Source: Spongilla lacustris (lineage: Eukaryota; Porifera; Demospongiae; Spongillida; Spongillidae). Taken from it: DNA of 64,000 nucleotides. Positions 29,655 through 43,554 of this stretch are shown piece by piece. The notes beneath the pieces are model-generated. The model searched no databases and was not told the origin of the DNA. It worked only from the letters and a program-made list of their open reading frames with translations. Numbering within the stretch: the first letter of the stretch is position 1; every line of letters starts with the position of its first letter. The translations under genes were made by a program, and so were the position numbers. The stretch covers positions 6,268,613 through 6,332,612 of the forward strand of contig OX442437.1 in the NCBI GenBank assembly GCA_949361645.1, written 5' to 3'.

Positions 29655-30058
29655 AGCAGCCATACAACTTCATTACTTTTTTTAAAAATTCAATTATTAT
29701 ACTTGAGTATTTAGACTTGTGAGCACACAGTTCTCTAATTGCATATTAATACATAAGACTTTATAACTTATTATAATAACTGTGAGGTAAAAGAGCTAAA
29801 CAGCAGAGACATCCATGCCAATATTGATTACTGGATCAAAATAATATCCAACATGATATAAAAACAATTGCATTGATTGCTATGAACGTTAGAAAAAAAA
29901 AATTAATTTATACAACATTAAGATATGATGCACGTTGTAGTATCAAGATAAGGTTGACCAGCCTGGCCACCTCCCACACACCAGAAGTCTGCTTATTACT
30001 AATCACATACATAATATACCTCTGCTACTCAGCACCACATAGTTACACACACGTTCTC
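29655..30058. other. Intergenic sequence downstream of actin E
   Basis: AT-rich; no gene seen. Confidence 0.4.
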
Positions 30059-30107
30059 TTAGAAGCATTTCTTGTGCACAACAGATGGACCAGACTCATC
30101 GTACTCC

Positions 30108-30139
<32 letters not shown>

Positions 30140-33100
30140 CACGGAAGCCAAGAGGGAACCACCGAACCAGGCACTGTACTTGCGCTCAGGAGGAGCGACA
30201 ACTCTGACCTTCATGGTGGGTGGGGCCAGGGCTGTGATCTCCTTCTGCATCCTGTCAGCAATGCCTGGGAACATGGTGCTGCCTCCAGACAGGAGAAGGT
30301 TGGCATACAGGTCCTTCCTGATGTCCACATCGCACTTCATGATGGAGTTGTAAGTGGTCTCATGGATACCTGCAGACTCACCAAGGAAGGAGGGCTGGAA
30401 CAGGGCCTCTGGGCATCTGAATCGCTCGTTACCAATAGTGATCACCTGACCATCAGGAAGCTCGTAGCTCTTCTCCAGGCTGGAGCTCTGGGCAGCAGTC
30501 TGCATCTCCTGCTCAAAGTCCAGGGCCACGTAGCACAGCTTCTCCTTAATGTCAGGGATGATTTGATGTTCATTATCATAAGTGAAAGCATAACCACGCT
30601 CTACCAGAATCTTCATCAGGTAGTGAGTAAGATCACAACCACCAAGGTTCAGACGAAGGATGGCATGGGGAAGAGTACAACCATTGTAGACGGGCACCAC
30701 ATGGGAGATACCAAATCCACAGTCTATCACAATACCAGTGGTACGTCCAGTTGCATAGAGAGAAAGTAAGGAATTGGCACTAACATACATAAATGGGACA
30801 TTGAAGGTCTCAAACATGATCTGGGTCATCTTTTCACGGTTAGCCTTTGGTATATTGAGGAGAGCATCGGTCAGGAGGACTGGTTGCTCCTCTGGGGCCA
30901 CTCGGAGCTCGTTGTAGAAGGTATGGTACCAGAGCTATCAAGGGTCATTAGGAGCATGTCAGTGTCACATCCTTGCACAGTTAAACTGATGTTGTACCCC
31001 CACCCTTCCCCCACTTAACCCTCCCCATCCCCTCCCCCTTTTTACGAAGCAATACTTGTTCACATAAAAGTGACACTTCATATTCCCCTCCCCATGCAAG
31101 CCATGTATGTGTCCTCCCACTGGTACTAGTATTCCTCCCACTGGTACTAGTATTCCTCCCACTGGTACTAGTATTCCTCCCACTGGTACTAGTATTCCTC
31201 CCACTGGTACTAGTATTCCTCCCACTGGTACTAGTATTCCTCCCACTGGTACTAGTATTCCTCCCACTGGTACTAGTATTCCTCCCACTGGTACTAGTAT
31301 TCCTCCCACTGGTACTAGTATTCCTCCCACTGGTACTAGTATTCCTCCCACTGGTACTAGTATTCCTCCCACTGGTACTAGTATTCCTCCCACTGGTACT
31401 AGCATTCCTCCCACTGGTACTAGTATTCCTCCCACTGGTACTAGTATTCCTCCCACTGGTACTAGCATTCCTCCCACTGGTACTAGTATTCCTCCCACTG
31501 GTACTAGTATTCCTCCCACTGGTACTAGTATTCCTCCCACTGGTACTAGTATTCCTCCCACTGGTACTAGCATTCCTCCCACTGGTACTAGTATTCCTCC
31601 CACTGGTACTAGTATTCCTCCCACTGGTACTAGTATTCCTCCCACTGGTACTAGTATTCCTCCCACTGGTACTAGTATTCCTCCCACTGGTACTAGCATT
31701 CCTCCCACTGGTACTAGTATTCCTCCCACTGGTACTAGTATTCCTCCCACTGGTACTAGTATTCCTCCCACTGGTACTAGTATTCCTCCCACTGGTACTA
31801 GTATTCCTCCCACTGGTACTAGTATTCCTCCCACTGGTACTAGTATTCCTCCCACTGGTACTAGTATTCCTCCCACTGGTACTAGCATTCCTCCCACTGG
31901 TACTAGTATTCCTCCCACTGGTACTAGTATTCCTCCCACTGGTACTAGTATTCCTCCCACTGGTACTAGTATTCCTCCCACTGGTACTAGTATTCCTCCC
32001 ACTGGTACTAGCATTCCTCCCACTGGTACTAGTATTCCTCCCACTGGTACTAGTATTCCTCCCACTGGTACTAGTATTCCTCCCACTGGTACTAGTATTC
32101 CTCCCACTGGTACTAGTATTCCTCCCACTGGTACTAGTATTCCTCCCACTGGTACTAGTATTCCTCCCACTGGTACTAGTATTCCTCCCACTGGTACTAG
32201 TATTCCTCCCACTGGTACTAGCATTCCTCCCACTGGTACTAGTATTCCTCCCACTGGTACTAGCATTCCTCCCACTGGTACTAGTATTCCTCCCACTGGT
32301 ACTAGTATTCCTCCCACTGGTACTAGTATTCCTCCCACTGGTACTAGTATTCCTCCCACTGGTACTAGTATTCCTCCCACTGGTACTAGTATTCCTCCCA
32401 CTGGTACTAGTATTCCTCCCACTGGTACTAGTATTCCTCCCACTGGTACTAGTATTCCTCCCACTGGTACTAGTATTCCTCCCACTGGTACTAGTATTCC
32501 TCCCACTGGTACTAGTATTCCTCCCACTGGTACTAGCATTCCTCCCACTGGTACTAGTATTCCTCCCACTGGTACTAGTATTCCTCCCACTGGTACTAGT
32601 ATTCCTCCCACTGGTACTAGCATTCCTCCCACTGGTACTAGTATTCCTCCCACTGGTACTAGTATTCCTCCCACTGGTACTAGTATTCCTCCCACTGGTA
32701 CTAGTATTCCTCCCACTGGTACTAGTATTCCTCCCACTGGTACTAGTATTCCTCCCACTGGTACTAGTATTCCTCCCACTGGTACTAGTATTCCTCCCAC
32801 TGGTACTAGTATTCCTCCCACTGGTACTAGTATTCCTCCCACTGGTACTAGCATTCCTCCCACTGGTACTAGTATTCCTCCCACTGGTACTAGTATTCCT
32901 CCCACTGGTACTAGCATTCCTCCCACTGGTACTAGTATTCCTCCCACTGGTACTAGTATTCCTCCCACTGGTACTAGCATTCCTCCCACTGGTACTAGTA
33001 TTCCTCCCACTGGTACTAGTATTCCTCCCACTGGTACTAGTATTCCTCCCACTGGTACTAGTATTCCTCCCACTGGTACTAGTATTCCTCCCACTGGTAC

Positions 33101-33723
33101 TAGTATTCCTCCCACTGGTACTAGTATTCCTCCCACTGGTACTAGTATTCCTCCCACTGGTACTAGTATTCCTCCCACTGGTACTAGTATTCCTCCCACT
33201 GGTACTAGTATTCCTCCCACTGGTACTAGTATTCCTCCCACTGGTACTAGTATTCCTCCCACTGGTACTAGTATTCCTCCCACTGGTACTAGTATTCCTC
33301 CCACTGGTACTAGTATTCCTCCCACTGGTACTAGTATTCCTCCCACTGGTACTAGTATTCCTCCCACTGGTACTAGTATTCCTCCCACTGGTACTAGTAT
33401 TCCTCCCACTGGTACTAGTATTCCTCCCACTGGTACTAGTATTCAGTGCTACGTGTACTGACCGTTTCCATGTCATCCCAGTTGTTAACAACACCACGTC
33501 GGACGGGATATGACATACTGAGGATACCTCTCTTGCTCTGGGCCTCGTCTCCAACGTAGGAGTCCTTGACCTTCTGTCCCATACCCACCATCACACCCGG
33601 GTGACGAGGTCTCCCCACGATAGAAGGGAAGACTGCTCTTGGAGCGTCGTCGCCAGCAAAGCCCGCCTTGCACATCCCAGAGCCATTGTCAACGACCAAA
33701 GCGCCGACGACTCTTGGTTCCAT
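30059..33723 (-). CDS. Actin E, divergent actin with a giant repeat-filled intron
   Basis: Exon 1 33723-33463, exon 2 30934-30059, both open; about 378 residues. The intron (33462-30935) sits at the usual cluster position but is about 2.5 kb and almost entirely a 21 bp array. N-terminus [19 protein letters not shown] differs from A-D. There is a two-residue insertion (GQKVKDSY) in the region of the DNase-I loop, YPVRRGVV replaces YPIEHGIV so the methylated histidine equivalent to His73 is lost, and the middle reads [32 protein letters not shown] and [11 protein letters not shown]. From DIKEKLC onward it is nearly identical to A-D, consistent with gene conversion. One residue (M of GMESAG) is deleted. 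It could be a specialised actin or an early pseudogene. Confidence 0.78.
31112..33444. repeat. 21 bp satellite array, ~111 copies, in the actin E intron
   Basis: Unit 'actagtattcctcccactgg' plus t, 21 bases. Nearly the only variation is T/C in 'agtatt' versus 'agcatt', scattered through the array. Because 21 is a multiple of three and no frame contains a stop, three frames stay open for 780-860 codons; these are artefacts. Confidence 0.97.
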
Positions 33724-34920
33724 CTGGTGAGAGCGTGAATTGTGATTTTAAAGCAAGATGTGACGTTGTATACAGCGTACAGCATCAGTGCTGCCAGCTT
33801 AGAGCTGGTGGAAGTGACATCAACACGAGCATAGATTATAAGACAGCTAGCTTATAATGGATTCATTGCCACGTTGACCCGCCCTGGCAGGCCCTCCTCC
33901 CCGGTCCCACTTATAGCGTGGCACGATTGCATCGTGGAGACAGCTGGCTATGACATCACTAATCTCCACTTGATCTGCAAGTCAGTGTGTGTGGTGCATC
34001 AAATGGGTGCTGGCAAAATGGGCACTTATCTCCTACCATGGACAGGGGGGAGGCCAAGCCACCATTTAAGGAGAGCTAGGCATCTAGGTTCAATCCAAGC
34101 TTGGAGGATGGCTGTGCTGTTAAAGTCTAGCTCCAACAACAGTTGTGATACAGCCATGAAGTCAAGCTCCAACAACAGTTCTGATACAGCATGAAGTCTG
34201 ATGTTGTGATGCTTCTTCTAGCAGTCCCAAACATGTGTGCCAAATCATTAAAGCAATGCAAAGATTTTTTTTCATCATTTTTGCATGATGAAAGCACATC
34301 AGAAATAATTTGTCTGATGGAGCCACACCCTCATCGTGTCTTCACCTCGGTGGAGACACCGGGTTGGGGGGGGTGGGGGTGGGGGGGTATCAGTAGTCTG
34401 GGGACCAGATTATTCATACACATCCGGACCCTCATTGTGACACATATTCAAAAATTGTACTAAGTATATTAAAAACTACACTATTGCAGCAGCTGGACAC
34501 AAATATAAATTCAGACTAAACACGAGGCTACTAACAGATATAGTATATTAAAACCTCTTCTTTTTTGAAGGTAGTTTTCTCTGAACACATTTCGCTGGCG
34601 AGCCAGAGCTCAAGGTGCAGATGACTATCATAGGTGACTATCACATGACTCAAGGTGCAGGTGACTATCATACGATGAAGTCATTTTTATTGTGGCTGTG
34701 ACTTAAAGACTATTTTAACTGTGTTTATTAACATACAAAAAAAGATCACAGACAATGGATTAACATCCTTGGGTATCCTTGGGTATCTTTGGGTATCATT
34801 GTGTATCCTTGGGTATCATTGGGTATCCTTGGATATCATTGGATATCCCTTCACCTCCAGTACATATACATGGATGGCAGTGATTTTCACCAAACATTTA
34901 GGACCTGCACTGTGAATGTG
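33724..34920. other. Intergenic sequence upstream of actin E
   Basis: Presumably holds the actin E promoter near 33724-33850. G runs at about 34365-34387 and a short 'ccttgggtatc' tandem repeat at about 34769-34850. No gene supported. Confidence 0.4.
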
Positions 34921-34927
34921 GTATCCA

Positions 34928-35564
34928 TGGAATAATACGATCCATTGGCCAGTGTCTTGTTTGGGACTATACTTGTGTTGACACCTTTGTACCATCATAC
35001 ATGTCTGATGCCACAAGGGAAGCTAGAGCTGCAGCCACAGCTGCTGAAGCCAGGAAGAAGGAGAAATATGCTCTGCTGTCCAAATCCCACCATTTTGTAC
35101 CAATCGCGATTGAGACCTCAGGTGTTCTTGGCCCTGATGCTCTCAGTTTGCTCACAGATATCAGCACAGTAGCGGATCCAGCATGGACGGTTGGGGGGGC
35201 TGAAAAGGGGAGGGGCTGACTGTAGGCGGAGCCGTCCCGGGGAGGGTGCGGAAGGGGGGCACCCCTCCCGCCCAGCTAGGGGGTATGGGGGAGCGCTGTG
35301 TTATTTCTACACTGAATTACTAGTATTATCGCCTAAAACACCCATGCAAGTATGCTATGAATTTTTAATTTGAGGGGGGGGGGGGGGGGGGGGGGGGGCT
35401 ATAGCCCCCCTTAGCCCCCCCCTGGATCCGCTACTGCAGCAGGCGTCAGAAGAGCATGACACATGATCACCAGTCCATCTCATTCCTTCTCCAGAAAGTG
35501 TCCATTGCACTCCAGCACAGCAATGCTGCCTCTGTATTGGGCACCACAAGCAGCGTGTAGTGTA
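34928..35564 (+). pseudogene. Retrotransposon-type C-terminal remnant, interrupted by a nested element
   Basis: The frame from 34928 reads GQCLVWDYTCVDTFVPSY, then an Ala/Lys-rich stretch and HHFVPIAIETSGVLGPDAL to 35164. After the insertion at 35166-35440 the same frame continues RRQKSMTHDHQSISFLLQ and HSNAASVLGT, stopping at 35502. This layout resembles the tail found in proteins of non-LTR retrotransposons in sponges and cnidarians, as I recall them. No reverse transcriptase core is present here, so it is a fragment. Confidence 0.6.
35166..35440. mobile_element. Small element with 15 bp inverted ends inserted in the retrotransposon remnant
   Basis: Ends 'cagtagcggatccag' and 'ctggatccgctactg' are perfect inverted repeats. 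'cagca' flanks both sides and could be a target duplication. The interior is G/C-rich with a 24-base G run at about 35374-35398. Removing the element and one 'cagca' restores an open frame across the join. The ends resemble hAT-like MITEs of marine invertebrates, from memory only. Confidence 0.72.
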
Positions 35565-35855
35565 TATAGTGTATCCCTGTGTAATTGCTAAATAATGTAG
35601 GTCTGTAAATTCTGCTATAATTATTTTCAAGTCAGAGAAAAAAGAAAGAAAAAAAGAATAATTAATCAGAAAGTCACGACTGCATGGCCCCACCCCCATG
35701 ACTAAGATACTAACTCCCACTAATTCCCATGACTGCGATATTAACCCCCACTAATTCCCATGACTAAGATTGCTTGACTGAGTCAGTTGAGCCCTGATAT
35801 GCACACACAAACACATATGCACCTACACAGTACACATAAACCTACACACATATCC

Positions 35856-35904
35856 TTAGAAGCACTTTCTGTGCACAATGGATGGACCAGACTCATCGTA
35901 CTCC

Positions 35905-35936
<32 letters not shown>

Positions 35937-37234
35937 CAGAGAAGCCAGGAGGGAACCACCGAACCAGGCATTGTACTTGCGCTCAGGAGGAGCGACAACT
36001 CTGACCTTCATGGTGGGTGGGGCCAGGGCTGTGATCTCCTTCTGCATCCTGTCAGCAATGCCAGGGAACATGGTGCTGCCTCCAGACAGGACAATGTTGG
36101 CATACAGGTCCTTCCTGATGTCCACGTCACACTTCATGATGGAGTTGTAAGTGGTCTCATGGATACCTGCAGACTCCATACCAAGGAAGGAGGGCTGGAA
36201 CAGGGCCTCTGGGCATCCGAATCGCTCGTTACCAATAGTGATCACCTGACCATCAGGAAGCTCGTAGCTCTTCTCCAGGCTGGAGCTCTGGGCAGCGGTC
36301 TGCATCTCCTGCTCAAAGTCCAGGGCCACGTAGCACAGCTTCTCCTTAATGTCACGAACGAATCGACATTCATGATAAGCAAAAGCATAACGACGCTCTA
36401 TCATAATCTTCATCAGGTAGTTAGTAAGATCACAACCAGCAAGGTCCAGACGAAGGATGGCATGGGGAAGAGTACAACCATTGTAGACGGGCACCACATG
36501 GGAGATACCAAATCCAGAGTCTATCACAATACCAGTGGTACGTCCAGTTGCATAGAGAGAAAGTAAGGAATTGGCACTAACATACATAAATGGAACATTG
36601 AAGGTCTCAAACATGATCTGGGTCATCTTTTCACGGTTAGCCTTTGGTATATTGAGGGGAGCCTCGGTCAGGAGGACTGGGTGCTCCTCTGGGGCCACTC
36701 GGAGCTCATTGTAGAAGGTGTGGTGCCAGATCTGTAACAAACAGGAAGCATGTCAATGAGATATCATCACGCACAGCCCTCTTAATTTTCCCCTAAACAC
36801 AAGGAAAACTTCGCTTTCCCAGACATGTATGATAATATTCTGGAGACAAACATGTTTTCTAGCATGGGACTCTGGATGAAACTCAAGGGAAAGCATGGGT
36901 GGGAAAATATACTAATATCAGGACCGCTGTGACAATCATCCCCCGCCATTTATATACCAAACATCAGAGCTGACCTTCTCCATGTCATCCCAGTTAGTCA
37001 CAACACCGTGTTGGACGGGATACGACAACCTGAGGATACCTCTCTTGCTGTGGGCCTCGGCTCCAACGTAGTAGTCCTGAAGTTTCACACCCACCATCAT
37101 ACGTACCCTGGTGACGAGGTCTCCCCACGATGGAAGGGAAGACTGCTCTTGGGGCGTCGTCGCCAGCAAAGCCAAGCCTTGCACATATCAGAGCCAATGT
37201 CAACGACCAAAGCGCCGACGACTGTTGGTTCCAT
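35856..37234 (-). pseudogene. Actin F, probable pseudogene of the actin E class
   Basis: Exon 2 (36731-35856) is fully open and shares the diverged middle of actin E ([25 protein letters not shown], extra Ile in LNIPKAN). Exon 1 (37234-36975) begins [12 protein letters not shown] but gains one base near 37178 and about four bases near 37110, so the three segments lie in three frames and an in-frame stop appears. It also carries DIGSDMCK instead of DNGSGMCK. Together with the missing start context this argues for loss of function. The intron 36974-36732 keeps GT-AG ends. Confidence 0.8.
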
Positions 37235-37690
37235 CTGGTGCGTGCGTCACTTAGTTTGGAACGTTATCGTAATAACGTACACTGCTATAAAGCGCGGCCT
37301 GGCGCCAGCAAGAGACAAGAGGATTCATTGCCAGTGCTGGTGACGTTTACTACCCGATACACGGCCCGCGAGTACATGTATACATGTACTACATGTACAT
37401 GTACAGGCGTGTGCGCGTTTGTAAACAATCGACGTAATGTACACTTTTAATTTCAGTTCATGAAGTGCAATTAACGGTGCAAGACATATGTACACTCTTC
37501 TCCACTCTCTTGAGGAACGCGGCCATGTTGCTAGTTAAGCTATGGATGGCTCTGATCAGATGAAGGATGCCCTGCAAACACAAATTTTAAGTACGGAGTC
37601 TTTAATACTAGTACCTTCAATATTCACTCATTGTTGGAATGCTTAAATATCCAGTGAATTCAGCTGATTTAAATTTCTGCTGCTACTGCT
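37235..37690. other. Intergenic sequence upstream of actin F
   Basis: Contains a run of interleaved 'tacatgta' palindromes at 37373-37402. No gene supported. Confidence 0.4.
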
Positions 37691-37719
37691 GCAGGTCAGT
37701 AACTACAGGTGCTTGATAC

Positions 37720-38216
37720 TTGTCCAACAGCCTGCAAGAGGCAGTAACTTACCAATGGTTCCAGCAAGCTTTCAAATCTAAGCTGCATCAAGAACGTGTG
37801 CTGGATACCATACTCGAGACCTCGTCTGCCATTAGCCACGCCCACTGCCAGGTCCCCAAAGTGATCAGCAGAGCATTGCGTGCTTGTATTTGGTCTGCAA
37901 AAACCTTGATCAAGTGGTTGAAAGACAGACACGGTGTTAGAGGGAAGTATAGATATAACTACTTGTCCGTTTGTATATCAAAACAATCCAGGTCATGCCC
38001 AGAGAAATTGTGTCACTTGAGCACTTGTCCATTGTCATAACGGCAGTAAGAACACATTATTCCACCAGTACCTGCACACCTACTGTCTGGCCATGCATTG
38101 GACTGGTTGGTGTATGGAACATGTGGCAGGGTATTTTGGAAGCAGTGAGGAGATGCAGCTGTAGCAATAATCAAAGGATCAAGTTTTCGTGGCCCTGTTG
38201 CGTTGTAGCACAACAT
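37720..38216 (+). other. Unassigned possible coding fragments
   Basis: Two stretches look protein-like but match nothing I know. One (about 37725-37925) contains TYQWFQQAFKSKLHQERVL and SRALRACIWSAKTLIKWLK. The other (about 37985-38190) contains MPREIVSLEHLSIVITAV and VGVWNMWQGILEAVRR. I could not join them with consistent splice phase, nor attach the short frame at 37542 (MDGSDQMKDALQTQIL). It may be a decayed gene. Confidence 0.25.
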
Positions 38217-38669
38217 TAGGTGTCTTAGTACGGTGCCGAAGGCACCTCGTCCATGAAGTGGACTGACTGGGGATGAGTGGCTCAATTTTTGCAATTTGAT
38301 ACATTTCTTTCAGTGTTGGGAGATGGAGGTGCCGGGAAGGTGTAATTTGATACTGAGGTGCTGGCAGGGTGTAATTTGACACTGAGGTGCCAGGAGGGTG
38401 TAATTTGACATAGGATTCATTTGCTGGGTTCAGGCTTTGCGTAACCCTAAAACCTAGTTGGGTGTGGCCTGACTACTGCTTTGGTCTGGTAGTGCCTACT
38501 GTATGTTATAAATGTATGTGGTAATATTGTGGTTTACCATAGATAATTTTCTCACATCAACTGCTAATTGGGTGATAACCAGCTGCAATCCGATTGGACT
38601 TCACTACCTAAAATCCTTATTTCTTAAAATCCCTGGCCTAAATTTGCATGGCTAGTGTAACTTGATCCT

Positions 38670-38850
38670 TGGTCCTCATGCTTGTAGTGCCCCCTTGCCT
38701 GTCCCCTCTTGTAGTGCCCCCTTGCCTGTCCCCTCTTGTAGTGCCCCCTTGCCTGTCCCCTCTTGTAGTGCCCCCTTGCCTGTCCCCTCTTGTAGTGCCC
38801 CCTTGCCTGTCCCCTCTTGAAGTGCCCCCTTGCCTGTCCCTTCCTTCCAA
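38670..38850. repeat. 27 bp minisatellite, ~6 copies
   Basis: Unit 'cttgtagtgcccccttgcct' plus 'gtcccct'. The last copy has 'cttgaagtg'. Confidence 0.92.
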
Positions 38851-38971
38851 CTCATAGGACAGGTCCTTGCTGGTAACCACTATAAAAAGATCCCTGTCTT
38901 GTCTTGTCCCTGTTGAAGATGTTTTCAAACCTCCAGCAGCAGTCTAGTTGCTCTGCTCAACCATCTGCTGC

Positions 38972-39105
38972 TCTACAGCCTCTCCATATTGACATCTGCA
39001 GCCTCTCCATATTGACATCTGCAGCCTCTCCATATTGACATCTGCAGCCTCTCCATATTGACATCTGCAGCCTCTCCATACTGACATCTGCAGCCTCTCC
39101 ATGTA
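38972..39105. repeat. 23 bp minisatellite, ~6 copies
   Basis: Unit 'cagcctctccatattgacat' plus 'ctg'. Confidence 0.9.
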
Positions 39106-40254
39106 GACTTGGAGACTCAGTTCATGCATGTCCTTTTTTAATTAAATCGATTGCCTTTTTTTTTCTTTTTTTTTTTTTTCTTTCATCCAATTAATGTAAG
39201 TGCATTTCTCTTCTTATTTGGCCCAGCATGCAAGTGCTGCTTAATCCCCCAGCACAGGGGACAACTTGCGTTTATTGGACATCACTAATAGGAGTAAAGA
39301 GTTAGTTATGTGTTCTTTTTTGCAGTGCCCACGTCAACATGATCTCAGGAGTTACAATTGACATGACTTCACTTCCATGTAAAAGTTCCTTGAGAACATA
39401 TCCCTAGACCCTTGGCAGTAAGTACATGTAAATAACAACATTCTCTATGAGAAAGTTGGCGGTATATAATAAATATGATTTGAATGCAATAGTGGTGTAG
39501 AAAGCAGGGAAATTAGAGTGAAATCACAAGGAAAAATGAAGTCACATAATCAGCTAAACATATAGGATTAACCTCGTGATTTCAATTGCCTTGAAAAATC
39601 CCATGTACATGTACCACCAACGCGGTCAACCTTTGATCGCGATTGATCGTGACTGTCGAGACAAAATCATGCCAACCGTGAACGTGGCAGCATTGTGCCG
39701 AGACTACAAAACCCCTCGTTCATGTTATCGCGAGCTATAATTGATTTTCTTCCTTCGGCGATATTGTGCTGGTTCCATGACCCACTAGATCAATCACTTC
39801 TCCCGTAAGAAGAACGTGTAATTGAAAGGTCATTGATTATGAAAGTTTAAACCGCGACGCTATGTCATAATATATAATAGCGCGCGTCAGCTGACTAATG
39901 ATTAAATTACGATTAATTGGAAACATACCTCAACCCTGATTTTTTATTTTATTTATTTTTGGCAAACTACGGTGTTGACGTAGCAGTTCACAGGAAGTGA
40001 GCTAGTATCTTATCTGGCTTTGTGCAATCTCGTCTTTTAGCATCGTTTCGTGACCATAGGTCCTCACTGTTATCGCGAACGCAAGTGAGTGTTTGCAGGT
40101 ACGTTTTGCAGAGGTTTGTTTATCTTTTAACCGCATCTTTGTTGTGTGCAATGTAAGCATGCATGTTGTGGTGCGTTTGTGGCAGCGCCTGTCCTGTGTG
40201 GAAGGGCTCGTCGAATACTCCGCCCACTGTTGTTATAACCCTCCCCCTCTTCGT
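39106..40254. other. Intergenic sequence upstream of the membrane-protein gene
   Basis: AT-rich with T runs near 39151-39180. No gene supported; presumably contains the promoter of the gene at 40255. Confidence 0.4.
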
Positions 40255-41816
<1,562 letters not shown>

Positions 41817-42365
41817 ATGGTTTGTGCCCCTCCCACCTCCACTTTGGGGAATGTGTAAAGGAGTGCCAGCATGGTGGGCATCATTTGGAATGAGGGTGTG
41901 AGGTATTATGATGGGCTTCATTTGGAATGAGGGTGTGAGGTATCATGATGGGCATCATTTGGAATGAGGGTGTGAGGTATCATGATCAATTGAACAAATG
42001 GTTGGGAGGGGATGTGGGTGGTCTAAAGAGTACATACAAAAGGTTGGGGTGGACATTGAAGGTGTGCAGCTGTGATGTCTCCTCCCCTCTCCCACGCAGA
42101 GTGAACACGCGGTATTCAATCCTAGTTTGTCAACGTATCTATGAACTTGTGTGTAATATGTGTAGTCACAAAGCTACAACACAAACAGTGAATTTATGTT
42201 GTATCCACAGTAGTGTGTTTTGTATATAAAGCGATCTTTAATGTGAGTTCCTGCTGTCATGTGACTGTAGACCTGCTCTTGTGATGTGACTGGATCTTCC
42301 GCATGACTGCAACTTGCTGTCACATGACTAGAGCTTGCTGTCACATGACCAGTCCACATAGTGCT

Positions 42366-43499
42366 TCAGCTTTCTGCAGCCAAGTAAACTCCGAATGTGG
42401 CCTGCGTGCGTGCATGACACATTTTATCATACAACACAACTCACACACTAACACACCTTATTGCCTCTTAAGGAGAGGAGCACTTGTAGGGGATCTGTGT
42501 TCCTCTTTCCTGTACTCTGGTTCACACATATCATTTGGCACCGATTACACGGTCCAACCACCTTAAAGGGAGAGAGATGCATATTTGAAACCTCCATACA
42601 AACCACATGAAGTATAAGTGAGAGGTGAACCAAATCACCATGGCTACCTTGAACACCACGGACCCAGCTGTAACCTCAGTCCATTTGTCCTCATCGAAGG
42701 GCATTCCTCCAGCCACCACCAGGTTGGGTCTAAACCTCATCAACACGTCGTCATAGCTAAACGAGTTCTAAATAATGCAAACCACACATACACTTAAAAA
42801 ACGTGGCATTGATAAGCACTACAAAGCAAATGTGCAACACATAGGAACTAAAGGCTAGCATACACAGAGGGGGGGGGGGGGGGGGGTGCAATCATACTCC
42901 AGAGGTTCATACGAATTACAGAACTTTTAACTATATTCATTTGAGTTGCATGCAACAAGTGGCCCATGCATACCAGCCTTAATAAGGCACACTAACCTCA
43001 TCAGCAGACTCCAGTATCACACGTAACAGGTGTTCTACACTGGATCTTGTCACCAACAAGAACTGAGCCTCGTTGGTTAATGAGAGTGTGACACTGCCAT
43101 CTTTGAATCACAGTTGAGCAGATGTGCACCCGCACGCAAGGACATGAAATGCTCTGCCAATAATGGAGTTGTAAACCTTACATTGGCTTGGCTGTTTCTT
43201 TGCTTTACGCTCATTTTGAGTGTCTTGTCTCCATAACCGGCATTGTCTGCCAATGACAGCACTAATCCACGAAGCAGCTTCGTCTCCAACATCTGTTCCC
43301 ATAACTCTGGAGATGTTCAAGATACATTTTAAGTCTAACCATTTCCTCCTCCATCCCTCCCCTTACCTCAGTACTCATCCCCAGTCTTCTCTATTTCACA
43401 CTCATGTACTCACCTGTCACCACAAACAGTTGTTTGACAAATCGCACCAGGTGAAGATTGAACACCTACATCTTCCAAGGGTACATTAATAGAACTGTG

Positions 43500-43554
<55 letters not shown>

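Noticed and set aside
30965..33554. Open frames of 780-860 codons on both strands (repeats IPPTGTS, VPVGGIL, STSGRNT)
   Set aside because: They are by-products of a 21 bp array with no stop in several frames. The array lies inside the actin E intron.
37696..37932. Minus-strand frame beginning with a QPLDQG motif, reminiscent of Tigger/jerky transposases
   Set aside because: The remainder does not resemble a DDE domain and the opposite strand is more protein-like; a six-residue match is not enough.
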